Shown piece by piece: positions 38,500 to 49,451 of a DNA stretch of 64,000 bases. Source of the DNA: Bacteroidota bacterium. Lineage in GTDB: Bacteria > Bacteroidota > Bacteroidia > UKL13-3. A program made the position numbers and the translations under genes. Position 1 is the first letter of the stretch; every line of letters begins with the position of its first letter. Location of the stretch: assembly GCA_027482225.1 (NCBI GenBank), contig JAIXWD010000016.1, positions 78,050-142,049 of the forward strand, read 5' to 3'. Under the pieces are notes generated by a model. It saw only the letters and a list, made by a program, of their open reading frames with translations. It was not told the DNA's origin and made no database searches.

Positions 38500-41400
38500 A
38501 TGTATTTTTCAATTATAAATAATTTGTTAACTTTTATGCAATTTTTATTGCTTCGTGTGAAAATAATTTTTGTAATTTTTTTATTTACAATGTTATTTAT
38601 GTCTGATTTAAGCGCAACTGTACTTCGTTTTCAGCGTAATATAAATTGGATAGAAGAAAAAAATATTACAAAAGGGGAGCAATTTTTTTCTAATTTTATT
38701 TCGTTTAAAGATGCCCAATTAATTCAAAATTCGCATTGGCATCCCTATTGGAGTGAAGTTTTTAGACTAAATTCTGCCTCAACAAACATTCGAATTAACA
38801 TTCAAAAAGTTATTTTTAGTAAATCAGACAAAAGATATCAAATTCAAAATCAAGAATTCTTAAAAAGTATTGAAGATTATAACAAACAGATTACTATTGG
38901 TAAAGAAAATGGGAAAAGTGTTGTAGGATTAACATTTTTACCAATTTCTTTCGATGCATCAGCAAATCGTTATTCTACTATAATATCTTTTGAATTAGAA
39001 ATTACTTATGACGAAGCGCCTAGCATGAATTCGTTGCTTAATAAAAAAGGGTTTACAAACAATTCTGTTTTGGCCTTTGGCGATTGGTATAAAATTGCGG
39101 TTACAAAAACTGGATTTCACAAATTGGACCGTAATTTTTTTCAATCAAATGGGATTAATATTGCTGGCATCGACCCCAGAACCATTAAAGTATTTGGTAA
39201 TGGCCCGGGTTTGCTAAATCAGGCTTGTGCACTAACTCGTGCTGATGATTTGGTAGAAAATGCAATTTTAGTTTTTGGAGAAAATGATGGTGTTTTCGAT
39301 GCAGGAGATTATGTATTGTTTTATGGGAAGTCTCAATTTGATGTTTGGAAACAAAATGGTTCATTTATAGGACGAGAAAAGAATATTTATTCAGATACCA
39401 CATACTATTTCATTACTTTTAATAAAGGAAATGGAAAACGAATTGTCAAACAGTCATTTCAACCCAATGTTGTAAATACCCAAAACCATCATGTTTATTG
39501 CCATTCGCATGAGCTTGATGCTTTAAACTACGGTAGAAGTGGAAGGCAATTCTTAGGTGAGGCTTTTGATAGAGTGCCAACTCAAAATTTTTCTTTTTAT
39601 ATTGATGGACATAACCCCAACGATTCTATAATTATAAAATCGGTAGTAGCATCTCGTTCATTAATAACCACATCAAACTTTAATGTAAGTGCGAACAATA
39701 ACTTTTTATTCGCTCACAACAATATTCCTACCGTTGGTACAAATTATGATGGTTATTACTACAGAACCAGTGGTCCGCTGGTTAGGAGTTTTTATTCAAC
39801 AACGCCATTTGTAAATATAAATTATAGATATGATAATCCTCCAGGTGGGGCTATTGGTTGGTTAGATTACTTTGAAATTAATGCAAAGTCGAATTTAACT
39901 TGGTTTAGTAGTCAAGTGTTGTATCGTTTTACGGCTAATACAACTCCTGGTGCAACTCGTTATAACATAGCTGCATCTCCTGCTTCCGCTCGCATATTTA
40001 ATTTAAGCGATTTGATGAATATTCAAGAGTTGATAGTTGATTATAATGGGACAGTTGCTTCTTTTGTAAATAACACTGCAACATACACGGAATTTGCCGG
40101 AATTAGTGATGCTTCAACGTATTGGGTGCCTTTAATGTTGGGTAAAATAGCAAATCAAAATTTACATGCATTAACTCAATGTGATGCTATATATATAACA
40201 CCAGGTTTGTTTATCTCTGAAGCCAATAGGCTTGCAGCTTTTCATCAACAAAATGGGCTAAAAATCCATGTGGTTAATGTGAATGATATTTATAATGAAT
40301 TTTCGAGCGGTAGCCAAGATGTTAGCGCCATACGTGACTTTTTAAGGATGTTTTATACCCGCAGTACATCAGTAAATGATAGGGTAAAATATGTCACCTT
40401 GTTTGGCCGTGCTTCCTTCGATTATAAATATAGGCTTAAAGGCAATACCAATTTTGTTCCTACTTATCAAAGTGAATTTACCGAATCTCCAATATTATCC
40501 TATTGCAGTGATGATTATTATGGCTTCCTTGATGACAACGAAGGTTTGTGGGATAGTGGAACTGACCCCAAAGAATTTCTTGATTTAGGAATTGGTAGAT
40601 TGCCAATTTCAAATGCAATTGAAGCAAGAAATGCAGTAGATAAAATTATTAACTATCATCAATCAGATAAAATGGCTGATTGGCGAAATAAAATCGTATT
40701 TGTTTCAGATGATGAAGATTTTAATATTCATCAGAATGATGCAAATAATATGGCAAATAATGTAACATCACGATTTAAAAATTACAACATTGAAAAAATT
40801 TGGATAGATGCTTATCGTGAAGAAGTTGTGGCAGGTGGGCAACGTAATCCTAATGCACAAAAAGCAATAGTTGATGCGGTGCAAAAAGGATGTTTTATAA
40901 TTAATTACACCGGTCATGGAGGCGAGTTAGGTTGGGCTGCAGAACGTATTTTAACTATTGAAGATATTAATGGTTGGAGTAATCGTGATAGATTACCCTT
41001 ATTTGTTACAGCAACTTGCGAGTTTAGCAGGTTTGATGATCCATTAAGGGTTTCGGCAGGGGAGTTAACTTTTTTAAACACACAAGGGGGTTCCATCGCA
41101 TTGTTTACAACAGTGCGTTTGGTTAATGCTTTTTCAAATACAATGCTTAATACTTATTTCTACAATAGGATTGGATTAGACTCTACATCAAAACAAGACC
41201 CAAGACCACTTGGTGAAGTTATGCGTTTAACTAAAAATGATTATTTGCCGAATGATAAAAATGAACGCAATTTTACTTTATTAGGAGATGCCGTTATGTA
41301 TTTGGCATATCCAAAATATAATGTAGTTACAACTTCAATAAATAATAAGTTATTAACTGATGTTACTGACACGCTTAAGGCTCTTTCTAAAGTAACCATT

Positions 41401-42399
41401 ACTGGTAAGATAACAGATTTATCGGGCAACATACTTAGCAATTACAATGGGCAAATGTTTTCTACGGTATACGATAAAGCTTCTACATATCAAACCTTGG
41501 TAAATAATTCGGAGTCGGCACCTGCTTTACAATTTAACATGCAGAATAACATTATCTACAATGGAAGTGCATCTGTTATAAATGGACAATTTACCTTTTC
41601 ATTTGTTATACCCAAAGATATATCCTACCAATTAGGAAGAGGTAAAATATCATATTACGCTACAAATTTGGTTAATGATGCTAATGGTTTTAACGAGAAC
41701 TTTGTTGTTGGCGGAACAGCTGATTCGGTTCCAATAGATGGGGTAGGGCCTACTGTTAAACTATACATGGATGACGAGAAATTTGTTTTTGGCGGATTAA
41801 CCAATGAGAATCCGTTGTTTATTGCGAAATTATTTGATGAAAATGGCATCAATACAATTGGGCGAGGAATAGGAAGAGAACTTACCCTAATTATTGATGG
41901 CGATAACAGTAAATCTGTATCGGTTAATGACTATTACAAAGCCAAAACAAATAGCTATCAGGAAGGAGAAATCCGTTATCCATTAAAAAACATTACACCT
42001 GGGAAACATACGGCAACGTTGAAATCTTACGATACACACAACAACTTTAGTGAAGCTACAACGGAGTTTATAGTAGCATCAAATGAAAAACTGGCTTTAC
42101 AATATGTGTTGAATTACCCAAATCCATTTAATTCAAATACCACATTTCATTTTGATCATAATAAAGCTGGAGAATACTTAACTGTATTTATTTACGTTTA
42201 TACAGTAAGTGGAAAATTAGCCAAAACGCTTACCACCCAAATAACTACTTCAACTTCCCATTTCGATCAATTAACATGGAATGGGCTTGATGAGTATGGT
42301 GATAAGTTGGCGAATGGAGTGTATATATATAAAGTACAAGTAAAAAGCGGCACGGGTAAAACAGCTGAAGCAACCCAGAAATTGGTAATATTAAATTAG
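38500..42399 (+). CDS. porU: Type IX secretion system sortase PorU (C25 gingipain-like)
   Basis: FIINYTGHGGELGWAAERILTIEDINGW (catalytic His region), FVTATCEFSRFDDPLRVSAGE (catalytic Cys region); C-terminal NYPNPFNSNTTFHF...NGVYIYKVQV. Confidence 0.95.
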   Translation: MYFSIINNLLTFMQFLLLRVKIIFVIFLFTMLFMSDLSATVLRFQRNINWIEEKNITKGEQFFSNFISFKDAQLIQNSHWHPYWSEVFRLNSASTNIRINIQKVIFSKSDKRYQIQNQEFLKSIEDYNKQITIGKENGKSVVGLTFLPISFDASANRYSTIISFELEITYDEAPSMNSLLNKKGFTNNSVLAFGDWYKIAVTKTGFHKLDRNFFQSNGINIAGIDPRTIKVFGNGPGLLNQACALTRADDLVENAILVFGENDGVFDAGDYVLFYGKSQFDVWKQNGSFIGREKNIYSDTTYYFITFNKGNGKRIVKQSFQPNVVNTQNHHVYCHSHELDALNYGRSGRQFLGEAFDRVPTQNFSFYIDGHNPNDSIIIKSVVASRSLITTSNFNVSANNNFLFAHNNIPTVGTNYDGYYYRTSGPLVRSFYSTTPFVNINYRYDNPPGGAIGWLDYFEINAKSNLTWFSSQVLYRFTANTTPGATRYNIAASPASARIFNLSDLMNIQELIVDYNGTVASFVNNTATYTEFAGISDASTYWVPLMLGKIANQNLHALTQCDAIYITPGLFISEANRLAAFHQQNGLKIHVVNVNDIYNEFSSGSQDVSAIRDFLRMFYTRSTSVNDRVKYVTLFGRASFDYKYRLKGNTNFVPTYQSEFTESPILSYCSDDYYGFLDDNEGLWDSGTDPKEFLDLGIGRLPISNAIEARNAVDKIINYHQSDKMADWRNKIVFVSDDEDFNIHQNDANNMANNVTSRFKNYNIEKIWIDAYREEVVAGGQRNPNAQKAIVDAVQKGCFIINYTGHGGELGWAAERILTIEDINGWSNRDRLPLFVTATCEFSRFDDPLRVSAGELTFLNTQGGSIALFTTVRLVNAFSNTMLNTYFYNRIGLDSTSKQDPRPLGEVMRLTKNDYLPNDKNERNFTLLGDAVMYLAYPKYNVVTTSINNKLLTDVTDTLKALSKVTITGKITDLSGNILSNYNGQMFSTVYDKASTYQTLVNNSESAPALQFNMQNNIIYNGSASVINGQFTFSFVIPKDISYQLGRGKISYYATNLVNDANGFNENFVVGGTADSVPIDGVGPTVKLYMDDEKFVFGGLTNENPLFIAKLFDENGINTIGRGIGRELTLIIDGDNSKSVSVNDYYKAKTNSYQEGEIRYPLKNITPGKHTATLKSYDTHNNFSEATTEFIVASNEKLALQYVLNYPNPFNSNTTFHFDHNKAGEYLTVFIYVYTVSGKLAKTLTTQITTSTSHFDQLTWNGLDEYGDKLANGVYIYKVQVKSGTGKTAEATQKLVILN

Positions 42400-42449
42400 T
42401 TAGGCGAAATCATATAAAGCATTATTTTTGGCAATTATATCAAGTGTAA

Positions 42450-43712
42450 ATGAATAAGTATTTTAAAGGCATAGCAGCGATATTAGCAGGTTTAACTGTA
42501 ACAAATTTGAGTGCGCAGCAAAATAAACTTACTACAGGGCAATTAGACGGACGACAAAATACCATCACCTCAGCAGTACCTTTTCTATTAATTACCCCAA
42601 ATGCAAGGGCAGGAGCAATGGGTGATGCAGGTGTTGCTACACCAAACGATCCTAACGCGATACATTGGAATTCCGCTAAAATGGTTTTTAATGAAAAAAA
42701 CGGAACAGTGTCTCTTTCATACAACCCATGGTTACGAGATTTGGTTCCAGATGTTTCGTTGTCTTATTTATCTATAATGGGTAAAATAAACGATAAGGCT
42801 TCATTAGGTGGTTCGTTAAGGTATTTTTCACTTGGAGAAATACAGTTTACTGATGTATACGGAGGCAGTTTAGGTAATGCAACACCAAGCGAATGGGCAG
42901 CTGACCTTGCTTATGCGCAAAAATTATCAGACAACTTCAGTCTTGGGGTAGCATTCAGATTCATATACTCTAATATTGCCGGAGGTGCACAAACACAATC
43001 TCAAAGTGGTATAAAAGCTGGAACATCATACGCAGCAGACATTACTGCATACTATAGAAACAAAACCAAAGTACAAGGGTATAAAATTAACTACGGTATT
43101 GGCGGTGCCATTACTAATATAGGATCTAAATTAACTTATACTACCGATCAAAATCAAAATTTTATTCCCATTAATTTACGTATAGGAGGCTATGGTGAAG
43201 TTGAAATAGATAAGTACAACACCATTGCGTTAGCATTAGATTTTAATAAGCTACTCATACCAACTCCTCCAGTATATGAATATGATTCATCAGGTAATCC
43301 TGTGATTAAAAACGGAAGCCTAGTTATTGCATCAGGTAAAAGTCCCAACATACCAATTATACAAGGTATGACCCAGTCGTTTTCTGATGCTCCGGGTGGA
43401 TTTAAAGAAGAAATGCGAGAGATAAACATCTCTGCTGGATTGGAATATTGGTATGATAAACAGTTCGCACTTCGTGCAGGGTATTTTCATGAGAATCAAT
43501 ATAAGGGTAATCGAAAGTATGCCACATTTGGATTAGGTATTAGGTATAATGTATTTACAATTGATGCAGCTTATTTGGTGTCATTTGGTCAGCGCAACCC
43601 ACTTGATAATACTTTACGTTTTACACTAGGCCTAGATTTTGATGCGTTAAAATCTGGTAGTAATGAAAAAGAACAACCAAGCGGTATTTTTGAAATGCCC
43701 AAAGATAATTAG
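42450..43712 (+). CDS. porV: Type IX secretion system outer membrane protein PorV
   Basis: AVPFLLITPNARAGAMGDAGVATPNDPNAIHWNSAKMVF; directly after porU. Confidence 0.95.
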   Translation: MNKYFKGIAAILAGLTVTNLSAQQNKLTTGQLDGRQNTITSAVPFLLITPNARAGAMGDAGVATPNDPNAIHWNSAKMVFNEKNGTVSLSYNPWLRDLVPDVSLSYLSIMGKINDKASLGGSLRYFSLGEIQFTDVYGGSLGNATPSEWAADLAYAQKLSDNFSLGVAFRFIYSNIAGGAQTQSQSGIKAGTSYAADITAYYRNKTKVQGYKINYGIGGAITNIGSKLTYTTDQNQNFIPINLRIGGYGEVEIDKYNTIALALDFNKLLIPTPPVYEYDSSGNPVIKNGSLVIASGKSPNIPIIQGMTQSFSDAPGGFKEEMREINISAGLEYWYDKQFALRAGYFHENQYKGNRKYATFGLGIRYNVFTIDAAYLVSFGQRNPLDNTLRFTLGLDFDALKSGSNEKEQPSGIFEMPKDN

Positions 43713-43714
43713 AC

Positions 43715-44188
43715 ATGAGAATAGGATTTGGATTTGATGTTCATCAATTGGTTGAAGGGCGTGAATTATGGCTTGGTGGTGTAAATATACCTTCAGCTAA
43801 AGGAGCATTAGGGCATAGCGATGCTGATGTGTTGCTGCATGCTATTTGTGATGCTATTTTGGGTGCCCTGGCTTTAGGAGATATTGGTAAACACTTTCCC
43901 GATACAGATAACAGTTTTAAAGGAATTGACAGTAAAATTCTGCTTCAAAAAGTAATAACCCTTATTGATGCAAAAGGCTATAAAGTTGGTAATATAGATA
44001 GTAGTTTGTGTGTAGAAAAACCCAAAGTTATGCCTTATGCAGCGCAAATGTGTTCAACTATTGCAAGTATTTGCGGAGTTGACATAGATGATGTTTCTGT
44101 TAAAGCCACAACCAATGAAAAGATGGGTTTTATAGGCAGAGAGGAAGGCTTAGTTGCCTATGCGATTGTTTTATTGATAAAAAAGTAA
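43715..44188 (+). CDS. ispF: 2-C-methyl-D-erythritol 2,4-cyclodiphosphate synthase
   Basis: MRIGFGFDVHQLVEGRELWLGGVNIPSAKGALGHSDADVLLHAICDAILGALALGDIGKHFPD. Confidence 0.97.
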   Translation: MRIGFGFDVHQLVEGRELWLGGVNIPSAKGALGHSDADVLLHAICDAILGALALGDIGKHFPDTDNSFKGIDSKILLQKVITLIDAKGYKVGNIDSSLCVEKPKVMPYAAQMCSTIASICGVDIDDVSVKATTNEKMGFIGREEGLVAYAIVLLIKK

Positions 44189-44205
44189 ATTCAAATTTAA
44201 CCACA

Positions 44206-44227
44206 AAAGGAGACGCTAGCCTCCTTT
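44206..44227. terminator. Short hairpin between convergent ispF and murF
   Basis: aaaggag-acgctagc-ctccttt. Confidence 0.45.
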
Positions 44228-44228
44228 A

Positions 44229-45524
44229 CTAATCAATGCTTTCAGCTAAAGTCTCTAATTTCATGCCTCTCGAACCTTTAATAAAAAAGGCACAATTTTT
44301 ATAATTCATTTGTTTGATAAACACATCTGCATCTGCAGTATTGATAAATGCATGTACGTTATCATGTTTTGTTTGGTAAAATTCTTCACCTACAATAATT
44401 ACATTGGTTAAATTTAAGTTGGCACACAAGTTAATCATTCGTTGGTGTTCTGTTTTTGCATATTCTCCCATTTCAAACATATCTCCCATAATAATTACTT
44501 TATGCGGATGTTCCATGGCTGCGAAATTTCTTAATGCTGCCTCCATGCTACTTGGATTCGCATTATAGGCATCCATAAATATAAGGTTATTGTTCTTTTG
44601 TATCCATTGCGAACGATTGTTTTTAGGTTCATATGCTGCTACACCTTTTAAAATATTGGTTTCGCTTACTCCTAAGTATTTACCAATGGCAATTGCAGCC
44701 ATTATATTATCAAAGTTGTAATCACCACTTAAAATCGAATGGCCGTTTTGGTTTTGAAATACAAATTTTATAGTTGGTTGGAGTTCGCTTGCAACCCCCA
44801 TGTAATCTGCACTCACATTTCTTAAAATGGTGTTTGCTGCATATGTTTTTTTGTTTATTAAACGAGCGCTCATGCGCATTAACCATTCATCGTGTGCATT
44901 AACAAAAGCTGTTCCATTATTTTTTAGCAAATAATAATAAAGTTCGCTATTACTTTTTGCTACTCCTTCAATATTGCCAAAACCTTCCAAGTGATCCATA
45001 CCATTATTGGTAACAATACCCAATGTAGGTTCTGCAATTTCACACAACTCGGCATTTTCTCCCACATGATTAGCACCCATTTCAATTATTGCCATTTGGT
45101 GGTTGATGGTAAGTTGGAGTATTGTAAGTGGTAATCCAATATGATTATTAAAGTTACCTGGTGTTGCCCACAAATTGAAGGTTGTAGCTAATACAGAAGT
45201 AATAAGCTCCTTTGTAGTGGTTTTGCCGTTACTTCCTACAATTGCAATAATGGGTATATTTAGTTGTTTACGATGATGATTAGCCAGTTTTTGAAGACAA
45301 TTCAATACATCATCAACCAAAATGCACTTATCGTTTATCTTGTAATTTACATCATCAATAACACAATAAGCAGCCCCTTTTTTAAGGGCTTCCGAAGCAA
45401 AGGTATTTGCATTAAAATTTGGGCCTTTAAGGGCAAAAAATATACTACCCTCTGCAATTTTTCGGGTGTCCGTTGAGATGGTGGAATGTTCTTTATAAAT
45501 TGCGTATAACTCGATAGTTGTCAT
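44229..45524 (-). CDS. murF: UDP-N-acetylmuramoyl-tripeptide--D-alanyl-D-alanine ligase
   Basis: STDTRKIAEGSIFFALKGPNFNANTFASEAL; AIVGSNGKTTTKELI; IMDAYNANPSSMEAAL-type FMDAYNANPSSMEAALRNF. Confidence 0.96.
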   Translation of the reverse strand: MTTIELYAIYKEHSTISTDTRKIAEGSIFFALKGPNFNANTFASEALKKGAAYCVIDDVNYKINDKCILVDDVLNCLQKLANHHRKQLNIPIIAIVGSNGKTTTKELITSVLATTFNLWATPGNFNNHIGLPLTILQLTINHQMAIIEMGANHVGENAELCEIAEPTLGIVTNNGMDHLEGFGNIEGVAKSNSELYYYLLKNNGTAFVNAHDEWLMRMSARLINKKTYAANTILRNVSADYMGVASELQPTIKFVFQNQNGHSILSGDYNFDNIMAAIAIGKYLGVSETNILKGVAAYEPKNNRSQWIQKNNNLIFMDAYNANPSSMEAALRNFAAMEHPHKVIIMGDMFEMGEYAKTEHQRMINLCANLNLTNVIIVGEEFYQTKHDNVHAFINTADADVFIKQMNYKNCAFFIKGSRGMKLETLAESID

Positions 45525-45580
45525 CTTTATGATAAAATTTAGAAATCCTTATATTAAATTTACAATGAAAATTAAATGCT

Positions 45581-47962
45581 ATGTATAAACTTCTTACAAC
45601 ATTATTACTCCTTTTTGTTATAACCAATACGAGTAATTCACAAAGTTTTAAATATTATCAAGCAAAAGGGGCACCTAAATTTATAAAAAATGGGACAGTA
45701 AATGATACCTTATTAAATCCATTTGCTGGAGGTTTAAACACCCCTCAATTTAGTAATATAGATTGGAATAATGATGGTAAGCAAGATCTTTTTGTTTTTG
45801 ATAAGGAAGCTTTAAAACCACTTTCATTTATTTTTAATTCAAACTTAGGTAAGTTTATACATGCACCTCAATATGAAGGTGCATTTACAAATTATTTTGC
45901 AGGTTGGGCTTTATTAAGGGATTATAATTTTGACGGAAAGCCTGATTTGTACACCGCTTCTATGCCATACAATAAAATATCGCTTAACCCTTTTATTCCA
46001 TCAGAGAAAATTCAGTTGTTTGTTAATACAACTACACCAGGTGGTAAAACCACATTTAAGCAATATAGTAATGTGTTGTTTGATACGGGTATGTATGTTG
46101 GCCCACCATACAATCAGTTTTTAAGTCCTGGTGAGTTAGTTGCAGTTTCGAATGCCATACCTGCTATTGATGATTTAGATGGAGATGGTGATGAGGATAT
46201 CATATCTAACCAAGGTATTAATACCACATTTTGGTATTATGAAAATTTCAAAAAGAATAAATTCAACACTCCTTTTTCAAACGATACAACCATTTTTGTT
46301 CCGCGCGATTTATGTTGGGGGTTTATTGATTATGATTTTGTTAATCACCGTTTTTTTTTAGGCTTCAGACGTGATCAAGGTTCTCAATGTGATTACAATA
46401 TGTGGGGAAAAAGGAGGCACGTTGATCAGTCTTCATTATTGATAGATTTAAATGGAGATGGGATTAAAGATTTGGTTTTCGGTGATTCGGAACACAAAAG
46501 TTTTGTTTCACTTATCAATGGCCGTTTGCAAAACAGTAGGCAGATGGATTCAATCATTTCTCAGGATACGCTCTTTTTATCAAGTAATAATACGAGAAAA
46601 AATTTTATTGAATTTCCATCTGCTTATTATGTAGATGTTAATGCAGATGGAAAGAAGGAACTCTTGGTAACTACTAATAAAAGTTTTGCCTCAAAATCGG
46701 TAAATAATATTTGGGTTCATAATGCTACACGTGTAAATAGTAATTTACAATTTACTGCCACTGATGGTAATGATTTTTTGTACAAAGATATGATAGACCA
46801 CGGTTTAAGATCGGTGCCAGTTTTTATAGATATTGATAATGATGGAGACAAAGATTTGGTGGTGGCAACAAGTGGTGTATTGGAGCAAACTGGAAACAAT
46901 AATGATAGGTTGTATTTATATTTGAATATTACAGACTCGGTAAAGCCAGTATTTAAATTGTTAGATTCCAATTTTGTTCTTTCTTCATTTACTACAGGGC
47001 AAGGATTTTTCTCTGCTCATCCCACATTTGGTGATTTAAATGGAGATGGAAAACCTGATTTATTGATTGGTGAGGGTAATGGTAATATTGCCTATTTTAT
47101 TAATAATAGTAATGGCTCCCAATTTAATTTCACACTAAATAATCGCAATGCATTTAACTTAACAATTGCTACCTATTGTACTCCACAATTAATAGACTTG
47201 GATAAAGATGGACTACTTGATATTGTTAGTGGTGAGAGAAATGGAACAGTTAAGTATTACAAAAACATGGGTACAAAACAGATGCCATCTTTTTCAAATA
47301 CACCAACCATTGATAGTTTAGGAAAGGTACATTCTAGGGATATTTATAAGCCTTTAGGAACCCCACAAATGCTAGAGTTGGTTGGATATAGCGCACCACA
47401 TATTACTGATTTGAATAATGATGGTGTTTATGAAATGTTATTGGGGTCAAACAACGGAAAAGTTGATTTATACACGCATATATATGCTAATAAAGATAGC
47501 GTAGCTAAAAAACAAAATAATGTATATGTTGATTTTAGCTTGGATGCTAATGCAGGTTACAATAAAAAATTTGGCATGCGCACTACTGCTGCAACAGCCT
47601 ATTTAAATGGCGATTCGCTTTTGGATATCATCATTGGGAATATCTCTGGAGGGCTAGTTTTTATGGGATCAGATGTGTCTCCGGTTAATAGTACAAAGGA
47701 ATTATTTATAGATGATAACGCTTTCGTGCTTTATCCTAACCCTGCAGATAATAAAGTTAGTTTTATCTTGAATAGAACATTATTGTCGGATATTAACTAT
47801 ATGATTTATGACGTGTCGGGTAAAAAAATAATGGAAGGAACGTTAGATAAAAATCAAACGAACACTTCCATTAATTTGGGTGTTTTAAACCCTGGGTTAT
47901 ATTTGGTTCAGTTAACCACTAACCAATGGCAATCAACTCAACGATTAATGATATCTCATTAA
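45581..47962 (+). CDS. FG-GAP/VCBS repeat protein with T9SS type A sorting domain
   Basis: About nine Dx[DN]xDG-type repeats (DLDGDGDEDI, DLNGDGIKDL, DIDNDGDKDL, DLNGDGKPDL, DLDKDGLLDI, ...); C-terminal FVLYPNPADNKVSFIL...LNPGLYLVQLTTNQWQSTQRLMISH. Confidence 0.92.
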   Translation: MYKLLTTLLLLFVITNTSNSQSFKYYQAKGAPKFIKNGTVNDTLLNPFAGGLNTPQFSNIDWNNDGKQDLFVFDKEALKPLSFIFNSNLGKFIHAPQYEGAFTNYFAGWALLRDYNFDGKPDLYTASMPYNKISLNPFIPSEKIQLFVNTTTPGGKTTFKQYSNVLFDTGMYVGPPYNQFLSPGELVAVSNAIPAIDDLDGDGDEDIISNQGINTTFWYYENFKKNKFNTPFSNDTTIFVPRDLCWGFIDYDFVNHRFFLGFRRDQGSQCDYNMWGKRRHVDQSSLLIDLNGDGIKDLVFGDSEHKSFVSLINGRLQNSRQMDSIISQDTLFLSSNNTRKNFIEFPSAYYVDVNADGKKELLVTTNKSFASKSVNNIWVHNATRVNSNLQFTATDGNDFLYKDMIDHGLRSVPVFIDIDNDGDKDLVVATSGVLEQTGNNNDRLYLYLNITDSVKPVFKLLDSNFVLSSFTTGQGFFSAHPTFGDLNGDGKPDLLIGEGNGNIAYFINNSNGSQFNFTLNNRNAFNLTIATYCTPQLIDLDKDGLLDIVSGERNGTVKYYKNMGTKQMPSFSNTPTIDSLGKVHSRDIYKPLGTPQMLELVGYSAPHITDLNNDGVYEMLLGSNNGKVDLYTHIYANKDSVAKKQNNVYVDFSLDANAGYNKKFGMRTTAATAYLNGDSLLDIIIGNISGGLVFMGSDVSPVNSTKELFIDDNAFVLYPNPADNKVSFILNRTLLSDINYMIYDVSGKKIMEGTLDKNQTNTSINLGVLNPGLYLVQLTTNQWQSTQRLMISH

Positions 47963-47976
47963 TTACATGAGGTTGG

Positions 47977-48825
47977 TTATTTTGCTGCTCTTGTTCTTTT
48001 GGCATTCATTGCTTTTAAGTCCTTGGCAGTAAGCCTGCATCTTTCAGGTGCATCTTCAGCTAAGTATACCAATTCACCTGTTGTTGAAGTAACAATTTTA
48101 TTGCAACCGTTTTCATCTTTGCTGTAAAAGAAAATAATCTTATCAGCTTTGTTCATGTATGCATTATAAGTTTCATCAACCTCAACATCTTCTACTTCTC
48201 CTCCCCATAAAGTGGCGGCATCTTCCTTACCTTTTAACTCTAATGAGCGCAAGGGTAGCATTAATGTTTGTTCAAGTAAGCTTGAATTTAAAGGAGCATT
48301 ATTTGCCATGTAATTTGTACTAATTCCTTTATCTCCATCAGCCTCTATTGCATTAGTTAAATAGTTATTTAGCATTTGAACAGCTCTTGTTAATTCGGGT
48401 CTCCAATCGTTGGTATCAATAAAGTTACTACAGTATGCACCAGATACTAAATCTATCTCTAGCGCTTTTTTCTTAAACTTACCCCCAGTTGTAATTAACA
48501 ATCCATTAAAGTCAAATTCACAAGAGCCTAGTTTAGCTTTTATTTTAGTGCCTTTACTTTTACTAAAGTACAAATAGCTGTATTCGGGTTTATTATATGG
48601 TTTCATAGCAGAATCGTATTCAAACAAAAAACCACCATTAAATGTCCAATATTTTTCAATGGCTTCAATTATAGATGCATTATAGGAGCTATCAGGAGAT
48701 AAAACAACAACCAATCGGGTGTCCTTAAACTTTTCAATATCCTCTTTTCTTTTTTTGAACCCAACTTGTGCAAATGCAACTGTAATTGCCATAAATGTGA
48801 GTGCTAACAAAGCTATTTTTTTCAT
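47977..48825 (-). CDS. Secreted hypothetical protein
   Basis: MKKIALLALTFMAITVAFAQ signal peptide; no family recognised. Confidence 0.65.
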   Translation of the reverse strand: MKKIALLALTFMAITVAFAQVGFKKRKEDIEKFKDTRLVVVLSPDSSYNASIIEAIEKYWTFNGGFLFEYDSAMKPYNKPEYSYLYFSKSKGTKIKAKLGSCEFDFNGLLITTGGKFKKKALEIDLVSGAYCSNFIDTNDWRPELTRAVQMLNNYLTNAIEADGDKGISTNYMANNAPLNSSLLEQTLMLPLRSLELKGKEDAATLWGGEVEDVEVDETYNAYMNKADKIIFFYSKDENGCNKIVTSTTGELVYLAEDAPERCRLTAKDLKAMNAKRTRAAK

Positions 48826-48864
48826 AATATGATGCGTTACGTTATTTATTTAACCAAATAAAAC

Positions 48865-48894
48865 AAAAAAGCAGCTCAAAACCGAGCTGCTTTT
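48865..48894 (-). terminator. Hairpin terminator
   Basis: aaaaaagcagctcaaaaccgagctgctttt. Confidence 0.55.
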
Positions 48895-48920
48895 AAAAAT
48901 ATTATTTATTTATACGATTT

Positions 48921-49451
48921 TTACATCGCATTCTCTAATCCGTATTGTCTGGCATAATCGTTTAATTGATCTCTTAGTTGCCTGCGAGCCACAAAAATTC
49001 TTGTTTTAACAGTTCCTATTGGGATATGCAATATTTCGGCAATTTCATGGTATTTAAACCCACGTGTATTCATGGTAAAAGGTTTTTTAAGGCTATCTGG
49101 TAAGCTATCAATTGCTTGTTCTATGTCTTTTAACATAAACTTTTTTTCAGCATCGTTTTTTACAAGTGGCGAAACCGAGTCTAAGTAATAATCATTATCA
49201 GTTTGGTCTATAAACGTGTTGCGTTTAACCATTCTGCGGTAATTATTGATAAAAGTATTTTTCATGATGGTGTATAACCAACCTTTTAAATTCGTACCAT
49301 CTATAAACTTATCTCTGTAAGTAATTGCTTTAAGCATCGTATCCTGAACTAAATCGTTGGTGTCTTCAACGTTTTTGGTCAGTTGATAAGCATAGTGGCG
49401 TAATGATTGCGTTTCGCGTTGTACGGTTTTTTTAAAGTCGATACCAGTCAT
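48921..49451 (-). CDS. ECF RNA polymerase sigma factor
   Basis: DTNDLVQDTMLKAITYRDKFIDGTNLKGWLYTIMKNTFINNYRR; LPDSLKKPFTMNTRGFKYHEIAEILHIPIGTVKTRIFVARRQL. Confidence 0.94.
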   Translation of the reverse strand: MTGIDFKKTVQRETQSLRHYAYQLTKNVEDTNDLVQDTMLKAITYRDKFIDGTNLKGWLYTIMKNTFINNYRRMVKRNTFIDQTDNDYYLDSVSPLVKNDAEKKFMLKDIEQAIDSLPDSLKKPFTMNTRGFKYHEIAEILHIPIGTVKTRIFVARRQLRDQLNDYARQYGLENAM

